From positions 271,633 to 335,632 of the forward strand of contig NZ_VCNJ01000029.1 of assembly GCF_005938625.1 (NCBI RefSeq): a stretch of 64,000 nucleotides of DNA, read 5' to 3'. This document shows positions 51,646 to 61,088 of this stretch, piece after piece (the first letter of the stretch is position 1; each line of letters begins with the position of its first letter). A program made the translations under genes and the position numbers. Under the pieces are notes generated by a model. It was not told the DNA's origin. It ran no database searches and worked only from the letters and a program-made list of their open reading frames with translations. The DNA is from Pseudomonas fluorescens. GTDB taxonomy: Bacteria > Pseudomonadota > Gammaproteobacteria > Pseudomonadales > Pseudomonadaceae.

Positions 51646-52302
51646 ATGACCACCCTGACCACTGACCCCTTGGCGAGCCTGATCGAACGCCTCTACACCC
51701 AAGCCAGCGTTGCCACCAGTCCGATGCTCAATTCAGTGTCTGGCGAAGAACGCGAACGCCTGATGCACAGCAAAACCGAATACCTGAAACTCTATGAAAT
51801 GCTCAAAGACCTGTGGCTGCCGGTCTCCCGCGATACCGGCAAGCTGCTGTACATGCTGGCGCGCAACACCCAAGCCAAAGCCATTGTCGAGTTCGGCACC
51901 TCATTCGGCCTTTCGACGCTGCACCTGGCGGCCGCGTTGCGCGATAACGGCGGCGGAGTGCTGATCGGCAGTGAGTTCGAACCGTCGAAAGTTGAGATGG
52001 CGCGTCATCACTTCGTTGAGGGTGGCGTCAGTGATCTGGTGGAGATTCGTCAAGGGGACGCGCTGGTGACGCTGGCAACGGATCTGCCAGAGTCGGTTGA
52101 TCTGCTCCTGCTCGATGGCGCGAAGGCGTTGTATGGCGACGTGTTGAGTCTGGTCGAAAAACACCTGAAGCCGGGCGCGCTGGTGGTGGCGGACAACACC
52201 GACTATTGCCCGGAGTATCTGGCTTACGTGCGGGCGCCGCAGAACGGGTATTTATCCGTGCCGTTTGCGGGTGATATTGAGCTCTCGATGCGGCTGGGTT
52301 GA
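51646..52302 (+). CDS. SAM-dependent O-methyltransferase (class I, COMT-like)
   Basis: A 218-aa protein with the SAM-binding loop IVEFGTSFGLSTLHLAAAL, the acidic GSEFEPSKVEMA and the metal-site aspartates in LLLLDGAKALYGDVL and VVADNTDY. It resembles the small O-methyltransferase family acting on catechols or other phenolics. It is divergent from a TetR regulator, suggesting induction by an aromatic compound. Confidence 0.85.
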   Translation: MTTLTTDPLASLIERLYTQASVATSPMLNSVSGEERERLMHSKTEYLKLYEMLKDLWLPVSRDTGKLLYMLARNTQAKAIVEFGTSFGLSTLHLAAALRDNGGGVLIGSEFEPSKVEMARHHFVEGGVSDLVEIRQGDALVTLATDLPESVDLLLLDGAKALYGDVLSLVEKHLKPGALVVADNTDYCPEYLAYVRAPQNGYLSVPFAGDIELSMRLG

Positions 52303-52399
52303 ATCCGCCGAAGTGGAGACTGAAGGATTTGATCTAGCACTTCATCGCAAATGGCTGATGCCGGGTCAGGCCATTACCCGGCCAGAGTGCCCGTGCAGC

Positions 52400-52837
52400 T
52401 TAAATTATGGGGGTAGGCATAAAACTCTCGCAGCAGACCATGACTTCGCCTAAAAAAGCTGGCTTGATGTCATGAACGTTTTTTACGGCGATGTACCCCT
52501 TTGTCTCAAGCCATTCCCATACGTTTGCTTGCGATGGTGAAGGCAACTCGCATTCGTGTTCCAGAAAATCCCTGACTAGCGGGCTGTAGATGATTGTGCA
52601 GGGGGTAGAGGGCGTAATACGATAAGTTGCGCCGTAGGATCTGGCTTGAGATAGATCTGTTGAGCAGATGATTGTTGTACTTCTGGCATAAATACCAAAA
52701 TGCTTGAAAAACCATGCGTCAGCATGATCGTGGACTTCTTGGTCGGTATCGCGAGGGGTACGAGGATCCTTTCGAAAAATATTAGTTTGGATGGTAGAGG
52801 TCAGAGGCTGGTTAAAGCCCCGATATAATGAAGGCAT
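52400..52837 (-). CDS. Hypothetical protein with ART-like residue pattern
   Basis: A 145-aa soluble protein. SLYRGFNQP (R6), a STDL segment at 59-62 preceded by FGIYARSTTIIC, and LGEVMVCCESF (E131) give an R-S-E order like ADP-ribosyltransferase folds. HDHADAWFFKHFGI is a recurrent element of a bacterial family I half-recognise but cannot name. ART activity is only a hypothesis. AGGAAACGGA precedes ATG 52837. The start overlaps that of the divergent kinase gene. Confidence 0.55.
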   Translation of the reverse strand: MPSLYRGFNQPLTSTIQTNIFRKDPRTPRDTDQEVHDHADAWFFKHFGIYARSTTIICSTDLSQARSYGATYRITPSTPCTIIYSPLVRDFLEHECELPSPSQANVWEWLETKGYIAVKNVHDIKPAFLGEVMVCCESFMPTPII

Positions 52838-53952
52838 TCCGTTTCCTACTTGAGAAGTTTATCCGAATGTTAGCGCCGACCGGTGATGAAATCAAAGACA
52901 AGAATTTTTTTGACGTGACAGGACTTTCTCTTTTGGAGAATAGATACAGACTGTCCAAGGAGATCTCGGGTGGGAAAAGCTCCACAGGTTTTTTTGGTAT
53001 TGATGAAAAAACGGGTGAGGAGGTGTTTGTCAAGTTCTGTATCTTTCCGCGTTCTGAGTTGGAATGCGCGAGGTTCAGGAATGAAGCAAGTTTTTTGAAA
53101 GAAAGAGCTTTTTCCAATCGGATCATGAAGAAGACGCCGGAGTATTTAGCCAGCGGTGAGTTGTTTCAGGGGAAAATCCTGTATCTGATCACTGAAAAAA
53201 TAAATGGGCTGCTTCTTTTAGACTGGTTTCGTGAAAAATTTCAAGGTGCATCTCTGCAAGAACGGCTCAACGTAGCGTATAGGGTATTTGGAGCAGCCGA
53301 GCATTTCAGTACGTTTGTCACTCACCGAGACTTGCATCCGGGAAATGTCATTCTCCTGGATGAGGAGGTTGACTTGTATTCTGACAGGCCTGATTTTAAA
53401 GCCATTATTCTTGATTGGGGGCAGTCCTACAGTCGAGCGGAGTTCGAATACAGCGAGAGTGAAAGTGATGATATGGTCACGATTCACAATGGTAATGGAC
53501 GAGAGATAACCAACTCTTTTTACAATTTGCCGCCAGAAACCTTTATTGATTGGGATAATTCCGGGGCTGAATACAATAAGTATGATTCGTGGGCCATGGG
53601 CTTGCTGTTGTATAAATTGGTGACAGGCAAGGATCTGTTTTCATTTCGCAATATCGGAGAGTATTCCGCGGCGCAGAACGAAATTGAACAGGTGATTGAA
53701 TCCGGGCTGCTTGAAGTTTCTAAACATGCGGGAAAGCAGGCGCCGATTTTATCCAGGCTTATTGCGCGCTTGTTACGCAAGAACCCCGAGCAACGGATGT
53801 TTATTCAGGAGGCAAGGCATGCGCTCTGGTTTGTTTTGGTGGAGGACTTCATGCCATTGGATATTGGCATGATTGAACGATTTCTGGATGACCCAAATTA
53901 CTTCGATGAGGTTAGATGGAAGCACTTCAAGGTTGAGCACTTTAGTGACTGA
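52828..53952 (+). CDS. Serine/threonine protein kinase
   Basis: A 374-aa Hanks-type kinase with all key residues: a glycine loop near KEISGGKSSTGFFG, lysine K69 in EVFVKFCIF, a helix-C glutamate E86, catalytic loop THRDLHPGNVIL (D168, N173), metal-binding DWG (D196) and LPPETF as an APE equivalent. It should be active. There is no membrane segment or extracellular sensor. The start is either ATG 52828, overlapping the divergent gene, or ATG 52867 (361 aa), which has a weak GAGAAG. Lower GC than the flanks suggests acquisition. Confidence 0.8.
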   Translation: MKAFRFLLEKFIRMLAPTGDEIKDKNFFDVTGLSLLENRYRLSKEISGGKSSTGFFGIDEKTGEEVFVKFCIFPRSELECARFRNEASFLKERAFSNRIMKKTPEYLASGELFQGKILYLITEKINGLLLLDWFREKFQGASLQERLNVAYRVFGAAEHFSTFVTHRDLHPGNVILLDEEVDLYSDRPDFKAIILDWGQSYSRAEFEYSESESDDMVTIHNGNGREITNSFYNLPPETFIDWDNSGAEYNKYDSWAMGLLLYKLVTGKDLFSFRNIGEYSAAQNEIEQVIESGLLEVSKHAGKQAPILSRLIARLLRKNPEQRMFIQEARHALWFVLVEDFMPLDIGMIERFLDDPNYFDEVRWKHFKVEHFSD

Positions 53953-53966
53953 TTGATAGGTGTCAG

Positions 53967-54572
53967 ATGCAATTCGTCTCTTTGTGCAGGCACAGCTACT
54001 TGGCCGTTGTAAATACGAAATCCCGGATGTGCGCGGGGTGGCGCAGATTTTTGCAGTGGACGTTGAAGAATAGAGTGGTGATCACTGTTTTTTCTGAAGC
54101 GTTGGCGGCAGTCGGTATCGTCGCGGCGGGAGCAAGTTTTACTTATGACTCCTGGAAAGGTCGAGAAGTGTCGCTTGAGGGGGCTGTGATCTCCAGTACG
54201 CCCTCTCACATTTCACTATTGATTACTAACAGTGGGGGCGTTGATGCCGCTATCAGGAAAGTGAGCCTGGTGTCCGACCTGGATATCAAGAATCAAGTCA
54301 GGATTAAGGGTGACGGCTTGCTGGTTGAGAAAGGCAAGTCGCAGATTCTGTCATCAGAGCCATCACGACTTAATACAACTGTACAGTTTGAAGATCAGGC
54401 AGCGGAAAATAACTGGGTGAGCCGTGCTGCCAGCACTCCCTGCCAGGCAGTCATTGAGTTTGTCATCGCGGGAGAAGGCAGCAAAACTGCAACGGTAGAC
54501 TTTGTCTGTTATGCCGCGACCATTATTAGCGATGAAAGCCTGGAGAGGCTCCAGCAGATAATAACGCCCTAA
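53967..54572 (+). CDS. Membrane-anchored hypothetical protein downstream of the kinase
   Basis: A 201-aa protein with one hydrophobic helix near residues 43-58 (SEALAAVGIVAAGASFTY) and a strand-rich C-terminal domain (ISLLITNSGGVDAAIRKVSL). The latter resembles an Ig-like extracytoplasmic or cytoplasmic sensor, but no family is recognised. It begins 14 bases after the kinase stop with AGGTGTCAG before ATG, so the two form an operon and this protein may be the kinase's partner or substrate. Confidence 0.6.
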   Translation: MQFVSLCRHSYLAVVNTKSRMCAGWRRFLQWTLKNRVVITVFSEALAAVGIVAAGASFTYDSWKGREVSLEGAVISSTPSHISLLITNSGGVDAAIRKVSLVSDLDIKNQVRIKGDGLLVEKGKSQILSSEPSRLNTTVQFEDQAAENNWVSRAASTPCQAVIEFVIAGEGSKTATVDFVCYAATIISDESLERLQQIITP

Positions 54573-54612
54573 AATATTGAGCGTTTTTTCGAGAGTATGG
54601 ATGGGATGCCAC

Positions 54613-56742
54613 TCACAACAAACTCCACGAAACCCCAACATAAACCCCCATCCCTTCACCCGGCGTAGACCGCGCGGCATCCAGCCCTTTGTCGTCATAC
54701 CCCGGTGTAACCGTCGCCGCGTAGTGCTTGTTGGTCAAATTGCGCATATCCACCCAACCCTGCCAGTCACCTTTCGGCGCGTTGTAACCCAGCGTCGCGC
54801 CGAACAGTGCGTAAGGATCGGCGTAATAGCTGTTGGCGTAATCCACGGCCACCTTGGACACCAATTGCGTGTTCACTGCCGCGAAGAAACCCTGCGGCCA
54901 GTCGTAACGCAACTCACCCTGGTAGTAATGCATTGGCAGACCGGGCAGGCGGTTGTCACCAAAACGATCATCATCGCGATAGTGGAAGTCGCTGAAGGTA
55001 TACGCCTGACGCAAACTCAACAGACGGCCATCGGCCGCCGACCAGAGTTTGCTGTTCAGGCTCGCCTCAACGCCTTGGTGCACGGTCGGGCTGGCGTTGA
55101 GTTCGTACGGGGTGACGGCGTTGGCATCCGGCAACACCGACAACAATTCATGCCGTACTTGCGCGTAGTACCACGCCAGACTCCACTCGCCGACGGCGCT
55201 GTCGCCACGACCACCCAGCTCCAGCGTAGTCGCGGTCTGGTTTTGCAGTTTGATCGGGTCTTTCTGCGTGCCGGTCGCTGCGCCACTGCCGGTCGGAAAG
55301 CGCACGTTGGAGCTGTAGATCAGCGACCACGGATGCGGCGCCTCAACCGAGCGGCTGAGGTTGCCGAACACTTGCAGGTCCGGGGTGATCTGGTAGCGCA
55401 GGCCGAGGCGCGGCGCGTAGTCCCAGTCGTTCATGCTGGTTTTGCCGCCGCTTTGCGGGTAGGTCACAGCGCTTTCGCGGCGGGTGTAGATGGCGGCGAG
55501 GCCGGTGGTCAGCCACAGGTCGTCGGCAATTTCCAGGTCGTTGCCAAAGTGCAGGACGGTGTCGGAACCCTGATAGGTGAAGTTGCGCATGCGCGTGCCG
55601 GGCACGTAGCTGGCGGTGTTGGGCGCGGTCGGGATGCGCACGAACTCGCTGGCGCCGTCGTTGGGCAGGTGTTTGGTCACGCGCAGGCCGACGTTGCTGC
55701 GGCTTTCCATACCGAAAATCGTGTCGCGGCGCTTGTAGTCGAAGGTGCCGCTGACGTCGGTATAGGCGACCTTCAAACGGTTAGGGCCTTCGCGCAGGTC
55801 CATCGGGTAGTCGTGATAAACGAGGCCGGTCTGGATGCTCGAATCGTCGTCGATGTAATAAGTGGTCTTGTTGCCGATGAAGGTGCTGCCCGGCTGTTTG
55901 CGGCTGTCGTCGCGTGCCACATAGGACGGATTGGCCGCCCGGGGCGAATGCTCGATGGAGTGCTTGGTCACGCGGCCGGCGAGGTCATTGTCGGTCTCGC
56001 GGTAACGGATATAGAAGCGGGTTTCCAGGTTCGGGTTGAAGCGATAGCCGAAATTGGCGATTACGCCTTTGCTCTCGCTGGCAGTGTGATCCTGATAGCC
56101 GTCGGCGTTGGAATCGGTGAGCGACACGTAGTAATCGAAGTCGCCGAGCACTTGCCCGGAGCTGACCTGACGCTGCTGATAGCCGTGGCTGCCGGTGGCG
56201 TAGCGCACTTGCAGTTTCGGCGCGGTGTAGCCGGTGTGGCTGACGTAATCGATGGCGCCGCCCAGTGCCAGCGAACCGCGATCAAAACCGTTGGCGCCGC
56301 GCAGCACTTCAACGTGATCGACCCATAGCGGTTCAAGCAATTCATACGGCGTGCCGCCCGGGCCGGTCAGTGGCAGACCGTCGAGCATCGTGTACAGCCC
56401 CGACGCATGGGCGCCCGGCGCGCGGTTGATGCCCGAGCCACGCACCGAGATTTTCACGCCTTCGTTGCCCGCCGACTGCGCATAAACCCCGGGCTGATAA
56501 GCCAGCACATCCTGATTGCTCGCCACGCGGCCCTGCAACGGCTGACGCATGTCGACCACGTTGGTGCCTCCGGGCACTTGTTCCAGGCGGGCCTTGGCTT
56601 CTTCAACACTGGCGTCTGAACCCCGTTGCTCATCTGCCGAAATCAGCACTTGCCCCAATTCCAGACCTTGAGTCTCGGCCATCGCCGGGCAGGCGAGGGC
56701 CAGGCCGAGCAGGGCAGTGGGCAGGGATTTGGACGCGGGCAT
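54613..56742 (-). CDS. TonB-dependent outer-membrane receptor
   Basis: A 709-aa precursor. The signal peptide ends at AMA (GLALACPAMA). A plug domain of ~130 residues has the NQDVLAYQPGVYAQ and ISVRGSGINRAPGAHASGLY motifs and VEVLRGANGFDRGSLALGGA. A 22-strand barrel follows, ending SWSLL. It imports a siderophore or other large ligand using TonB energy. ATG 56742 follows GGAGTTTTTCG. No siderophore genes are adjacent, so it probably takes up a foreign compound. No Fur box was identified. Confidence 0.9.
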   Translation of the reverse strand: MPASKSLPTALLGLALACPAMAETQGLELGQVLISADEQRGSDASVEEAKARLEQVPGGTNVVDMRQPLQGRVASNQDVLAYQPGVYAQSAGNEGVKISVRGSGINRAPGAHASGLYTMLDGLPLTGPGGTPYELLEPLWVDHVEVLRGANGFDRGSLALGGAIDYVSHTGYTAPKLQVRYATGSHGYQQRQVSSGQVLGDFDYYVSLTDSNADGYQDHTASESKGVIANFGYRFNPNLETRFYIRYRETDNDLAGRVTKHSIEHSPRAANPSYVARDDSRKQPGSTFIGNKTTYYIDDDSSIQTGLVYHDYPMDLREGPNRLKVAYTDVSGTFDYKRRDTIFGMESRSNVGLRVTKHLPNDGASEFVRIPTAPNTASYVPGTRMRNFTYQGSDTVLHFGNDLEIADDLWLTTGLAAIYTRRESAVTYPQSGGKTSMNDWDYAPRLGLRYQITPDLQVFGNLSRSVEAPHPWSLIYSSNVRFPTGSGAATGTQKDPIKLQNQTATTLELGGRGDSAVGEWSLAWYYAQVRHELLSVLPDANAVTPYELNASPTVHQGVEASLNSKLWSAADGRLLSLRQAYTFSDFHYRDDDRFGDNRLPGLPMHYYQGELRYDWPQGFFAAVNTQLVSKVAVDYANSYYADPYALFGATLGYNAPKGDWQGWVDMRNLTNKHYAATVTPGYDDKGLDAARSTPGEGMGVYVGVSWSLL

Positions 56743-56930
56743 CGAAAAACTCCAGGCAGGCAAGAACGGGCAATGAACAGTGCGACGTAACAAAGAACGA
56801 ACGAAACACATGGCAATTTGGCTTTTTGCCCGGCAATGGCAAACAGCACGGCATGAACTAACCTCACGTGTCTGGTTTGTCCCGTCAATCAACACTCTGT
56901 TTCTGCATTTATTGGAGAGAGGCCAAGGTC

Positions 56931-57753
56931 ATGGCAAAAGGCAAAAGGCAAAAAGAAGGCCGCCACGGCGCCTGAAAGTCCGAAGCTGAAAAACAAGGAT
57001 TACCTCGAGCAGTTGCGCAAACTGCACGTCGAACTGGTCAAGTTGCAGGAATGGGTGATTGCCAAGGGCGTCAAGGTCTGCATCGTTTTCGAGGGACGTG
57101 ATGGCGCGGGCAAGGGCGGGACCATCAAGGCGCTGACCGAGCGCGTCAGCCCGCGAGTCTTCCGCGTGGTGGCGCTGCCGGCGCCGACCGATCGCGAGAA
57201 AAGCCAGATGCATGTGCAGCGCTATCTGCCGTATCTGCCGGCGGCAGGCGAAGTGGTGATCTTCGATCGCAGCTGGTACAACCGCGCCGGGGTCGAGCGA
57301 GTGATGGGTTTCTGCACCGACGATCAGGCCGACAAATTTCTCAAATCGATTCCCTGGGTCGAACACGCCATCGTCCAGTCCGGGGTGATCCTGCTCAAGT
57401 ACTGGCTGGAAGTCAGCCCCGAAGAGCAGACCCGCCGGCTTGAGGCGCGAATCAACGACGGGCGCAAGACCTGGAAACTGACACCCATGGACCTGAAGTC
57501 CTATAGCCGCTGGTACGACTACTCACGGGCGCGGGATGAAATGTTCAAACATTCCGACACTGAACACGCGCCATGGCTGGTGGCCGACTCCAACGACAAG
57601 CGCCGCGCACGCCTGAACATCATCACCGATGTGCTCAGCCGCATTCCGTATGAGGATGTGAAGCGCGACAAGGTCGAGTTGCCCAAACGGCAGAAACCGG
57701 GCAAGTACCGGGATCCGGATTATCCATACCGGCGCGTGGCCGAGAAGTTCTGA
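56931..57753 (+). pseudogene. Polyphosphate kinase 2 (PPK2), N-terminal frameshift
   Basis: The body (about 250 aa) is a clear PPK2: Walker A FEGRDGAGKGGTIKAL, Walker B VIFDRSWYNRAGVERVMGF, lid region EEQTRRLEARINDGRKTWKL and SYSRWYDYSRARDEM. It uses polyphosphate to phosphorylate nucleotides. The natural start is ATG 56931, but that frame stops after 14 codons. Adding one A in GGCAAAAGG restores MAKGKKAKKKAATAPESP and joins the body at KNKDYLEQLRKL. Either the base is missing from the sequence or translation starts internally (TTG 57013), losing a basic N-tail. Confidence 0.8.
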
Positions 57754-57770
57754 AAAACCGCCCCAATCCC

Positions 57771-57860
57771 TGTAGGAGTGAGCCTGCTCGCGATAGCGGT
57801 GTGTCAGCCAACACATCCGCCACAGACAATTCGCTATCGCGAGCAGGCTCACTCCTACAG
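57771..57860. repeat. REP pair 1 of a cluster of three
   Basis: TGTAGGAGTGAGCCTGCTCG and its inverse CGAGCAGGCTCACTCCTACA, nearly perfect, 18 bases after the PPK2 stop. Confidence 0.9.
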
Positions 57861-57901
57861 GGTTCGGTGGTGTATCCATCATTGCTGATCAGCGCAAACC
57901 C

Positions 57902-57990
57902 TGTGGGAGCTGGCTTGCCAGCGATAAGGCCAGCCCGGTCAGCCTCTGTATGACTGACCCACCGCTATCGCTGGCAAGCCAGCTCCCACA
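57902..57990. repeat. REP pair 2 of the cluster (GTGGGAGCTGGC type)
   Basis: TGTGGGAGCTGGCTTGCCAG and its inverse CTGGCAAGCCAGCTCCCACA. This is a different arm sequence from the neighbouring pair. Confidence 0.9.
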
Positions 57991-58032
57991 ATGATCACCA
58001 GCGCTCCACTGTTTCTGACCAGCACCGATCTC

Positions 58033-58122
58033 TGTGGGAGCTTGCCTGCCAGCGATAGCGGTGGGTCAGCCAATATTTTCGGTGCAGACAATCCGCTTTC
58101 GCGAGCAGGCTCGCTCCCACAG
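58033..58122. repeat. Hybrid REP pair 3 of the cluster
   Basis: The left arm is TGTGGGAGCTTGCCTGCCAG (the CTGGC sub-family) while the right arm is GCGAGCAGGCTCGCTCCCAC (the GAGC sub-family). The two halves come from different REP types. The remaining sequence of the 57754-58253 gap holds no gene. Confidence 0.8.
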
Positions 58123-58253
58123 GGTTTGGTGGAGTTTCCTGCATTGCTGATCAGTACTACCCTTTAGAAGTGAGCAGTCCATCCGTCGATTACGCTGAAC
58201 CACTGGGGTCTCATGTCTTTCTATGGAGGAAGTCCAAAACGAGATCATCCCCG

Positions 58254-58469
58254 ATGTTCGATCAGCGCAAACAAGAAAAACTGGCGGCATGGCGAAAACT
58301 GGCGACGCAAGCGCAGATGCGTCTGGACCCTGAACAACAGTACGACGAACTGCTCAAGGCCGCCGATGAAATGGAGGAGCAGGGGCTGATCACCAGCGCC
58401 GAGTGGCGGCAGTTGGTTCGCGATGCGGGCAATGTGTTCTCCGGTGACTCGGGGCGAACACACGGTTGA
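58254..58469 (+). CDS. Small helical hypothetical protein, 71 aa
   Basis: Starts MFDQRKQEKLAAWRKLATQA and is entirely helical and charged, with YDELLKAADEMEEQGLITSA near the middle. No family is recognised. The ribosome-binding site is weak (GAGATC). It ends a few bases before the convergent GGDEF/EAL gene. Confidence 0.5.
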   Translation: MFDQRKQEKLAAWRKLATQAQMRLDPEQQYDELLKAADEMEEQGLITSAEWRQLVRDAGNVFSGDSGRTHG

Positions 58470-58475
58470 GCATGT

Positions 58476-61088
58476 TCAGGTCACACGACCCTTCCGGACT
58501 TGCAGTTGCGTGCCTCTGGAATCTTGCAGCAACCGCGCAAAGGCTGCTTTGTCGATCGGCCGACTCATGAAGTAACCCTGTACCTCATTGCATTGATCGA
58601 CTCCGAGAATATCCAGTTGCTCCTCGGTCTCGACCCCTTCGGCCGTCACCGTCAGGCCCATGGCTTTGCCCAGGCCGATGATCGCTTGCACCACCGCGCG
58701 ATCATTGGTGCCGCTGCTGATTGAGGCGATGAAACGCTTGTCGATCTTGATCCCGTCGAACGGGTAGGCGCGCAGATAGCCGAGCGATGAGTAGCCGGTG
58801 CCGAAGTCGTCCATGTTCAGGCGCACGCCGAGTTCCTTCAGGGCATTCATGGTGGTCAGCGCGCCGTCGGTGTCGTTGAGCATCACGTTTTCGGTGATCT
58901 CCAGTTCCAGGCGACTGGCCGGGAAACGGGTTTGCACCAGCACCTCGCGAACATCTTCGACCACATCACTGACGGCAAACTGCGCGGGCGACAGGTTGAC
59001 CGACAGCAGAATGTCCTCCGGCCAGCCCAATGCGGTTTCGCAGGCTTCGCGCAACACCCAGCGCCCCAGCGGGACGATCAGGTCAGTCTGCTCCGCCAAT
59101 GGAATGAATAGGTCCGGGCCGAGCAGGCCTTTGGTGGGATGCTGCCAGCGCACCAGCGCTTCGACCGAAACGATGTGTTTGCCATCGACCTTGTAGCGCG
59201 GCTGATAGTGCAGGATGAATTCGTTGTGCGTCAGCGCGTGACGCAAGTCATCTTCCATTTGCCGGCGTGTCTGGATCTGATCGCTCATGTGCGCTTCGAA
59301 ATAACACCAGGTGTTCTTGCCCTCGGATTTGGCCTGATACAGAGCGATGTCGGCATAACGGATCAAATCGCTGGGCACATAGCCGTGGCGTCGGCTGAGT
59401 GCGATGCCGATGCTGGCGCCGATATGCAGCGGGTGCTGTTCGAAAACTATCGGTTGATGCAGGCTGCCGATCAGGCGGGTGCAGAACTTGTCGATTTCGT
59501 GCTGACTGTCCATGCCGTTGAGCACCACGATGAATTCGTCGCCGCCCAGTCGCGCGACGATGTCGTGTTCGCGGGTGCACTCTCGCAGGCGCACGGCGAC
59601 TTCCTGCAGCACGGCGTCACCGGCCGGGTGGCCGAGTGAATCGTTGATCGGTTTGAAGTTGTCGAGGTCGATCATCAGCAGCGACAGCGGCGGCGCGTGC
59701 TCCTTGAGCAGCAGCGCTTCATCCAGATAACGCGCGAGTTTGTTGCGGTTGGGCAGGCCGGTCAGGGCATCGTGCATCGACAGATGCTGGATCTGCGCAT
59801 GGGCGGCGACTTCGTCGGTGATGTCGCTGGCGGTGCCGCGATAGCCGTTGACTGTGTGCTTGTCGAAGATCGGCCGGGCGGACAGCCGACAGTGGCGCTG
59901 CTGTCCGGAGTGGTCACGGTAGGTGCAACGCAAGTCACTGGCGCTGTTTTCTTCGGTCAGTTTTCTCAGCCACAGTTCCAGCGGCGTGGTGTCGCAACTC
60001 AACAGGTGGCCGATGTCTTGCCCCAGCCACAAGGTTTGCGGGTAACCGGTCACTTCGCTGAAGCGCGCCGACAGGTACGTCAGCGCCAGGTGGCGGTCGA
60101 CTTCCCAAATCCAGTCGGACGCGGCTTCGGCCACGGCGCGAAAGCGTTCTTCGCTGGCCTCCAGCTCGCGATTGGCGTGTTCCAGCGCCTGATTGGAGGT
60201 TTGCATGACGGCAAAACTCTGGTCGACGTATTGCGATGAGCGCAAGGCGTGCCGAAAGAAGTAGGCGGTCAGCAGCATCAACACCAGCATTGTCGCGCCA
60301 AGTGGTGGCAGCAGTGACCACAACAGATGTTGCCCGGGCCGCTCCAGGTCGGCGATCAAGCTGTAACCGGTACTGTCCAGCGGCACTCGTGGTCGTTGCG
60401 GATCGATCGTGGCGTCCAGTGCCAGGGTCAGGTTGTTCAAACCGTAGCCACTGCCGATCAAGCGCAACTTGGTCGGCGTGAGTTTGTCGACGAACACCAG
60501 CACCGATGAGGTCTGTGGATCGCCGAGGGGCCGCTCATCGTTGGGAATGATCGCCGCCGCCGACACCAGCGCCGGCCAGCCTTCGAACAGTGAATAGCGA
60601 CTGACCGGCTTCGTCAGGTCACTTTGGCCCAGCACTTGATCCAGCAATTGCGTGGCGCTCACCTGAACGAACGCGGAAAGCTCGGCATCGAGCATTTGCC
60701 CGCGCACCACCGCGTAGCGGGTGCCTTCGCGGCTCAGCACAAACACGCCGTCATAACCGTCATTGGTGAACAGGGTCTTGCCCAGGTTCTGCTCGGTGTA
60801 GGCCCAGTCGGTGTCGATCTGACCGCTCAAATGCTCGTAGGCCGTGGTCCAGTAGGCGTAGCTGGTGATGTAGTTTTTCGAGGCAGTGATGCGGTTTTCC
60901 AGCGCGCGAGCCGAGTAAAAGCGGGTTTTGTTGATCTCCTCGCTGTCCAGGCGCTCGGCGATACCCAGCAAAGCCACCGTCGCCGCAATCACGCCGCTGA
61001 CAAACAGCGCACCGACCGCAATGGCCAGGCGGCGGGTAACGGCGTTCTGGTGCGGTGGAAGCGGGGCTGCATAGCTGGAAATGTCCAT
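58476..61088 (-). CDS. CHASE4-PAS-GGDEF-EAL membrane protein (c-di-GMP turnover)
   Basis: An 870-aa protein. N-terminal helix (~22-44), periplasmic CHASE4-like sensor (~45-250, with YWTTAYEHLSGQIDTDW), second helix (~258-280), PAS domain (~310-430, SDWIWEVDRHLALTYLS). Then GGDEF (RLGGDEFIVV, intact) and EAL (VEALVRWQHP, NLSPAQFA, MDDFGTGYSSL, KIDKRFI, EGVETEEQ, intact). Both a cyclase and a phosphodiesterase could be active. ATG 61088 follows AAGGACGAGCAC. Confidence 0.9.
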   Translation of the reverse strand: MDISSYAAPLPPHQNAVTRRLAIAVGALFVSGVIAATVALLGIAERLDSEEINKTRFYSARALENRITASKNYITSYAYWTTAYEHLSGQIDTDWAYTEQNLGKTLFTNDGYDGVFVLSREGTRYAVVRGQMLDAELSAFVQVSATQLLDQVLGQSDLTKPVSRYSLFEGWPALVSAAAIIPNDERPLGDPQTSSVLVFVDKLTPTKLRLIGSGYGLNNLTLALDATIDPQRPRVPLDSTGYSLIADLERPGQHLLWSLLPPLGATMLVLMLLTAYFFRHALRSSQYVDQSFAVMQTSNQALEHANRELEASEERFRAVAEAASDWIWEVDRHLALTYLSARFSEVTGYPQTLWLGQDIGHLLSCDTTPLELWLRKLTEENSASDLRCTYRDHSGQQRHCRLSARPIFDKHTVNGYRGTASDITDEVAAHAQIQHLSMHDALTGLPNRNKLARYLDEALLLKEHAPPLSLLMIDLDNFKPINDSLGHPAGDAVLQEVAVRLRECTREHDIVARLGGDEFIVVLNGMDSQHEIDKFCTRLIGSLHQPIVFEQHPLHIGASIGIALSRRHGYVPSDLIRYADIALYQAKSEGKNTWCYFEAHMSDQIQTRRQMEDDLRHALTHNEFILHYQPRYKVDGKHIVSVEALVRWQHPTKGLLGPDLFIPLAEQTDLIVPLGRWVLREACETALGWPEDILLSVNLSPAQFAVSDVVEDVREVLVQTRFPASRLELEITENVMLNDTDGALTTMNALKELGVRLNMDDFGTGYSSLGYLRAYPFDGIKIDKRFIASISSGTNDRAVVQAIIGLGKAMGLTVTAEGVETEEQLDILGVDQCNEVQGYFMSRPIDKAAFARLLQDSRGTQLQVRKGRVT

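Noticed and set aside
54577..56328. A ~580-codon plus-strand frame
   Set aside because: It is a shadow of the TonB-dependent receptor on the other strand, with no ribosome-binding site or motif.
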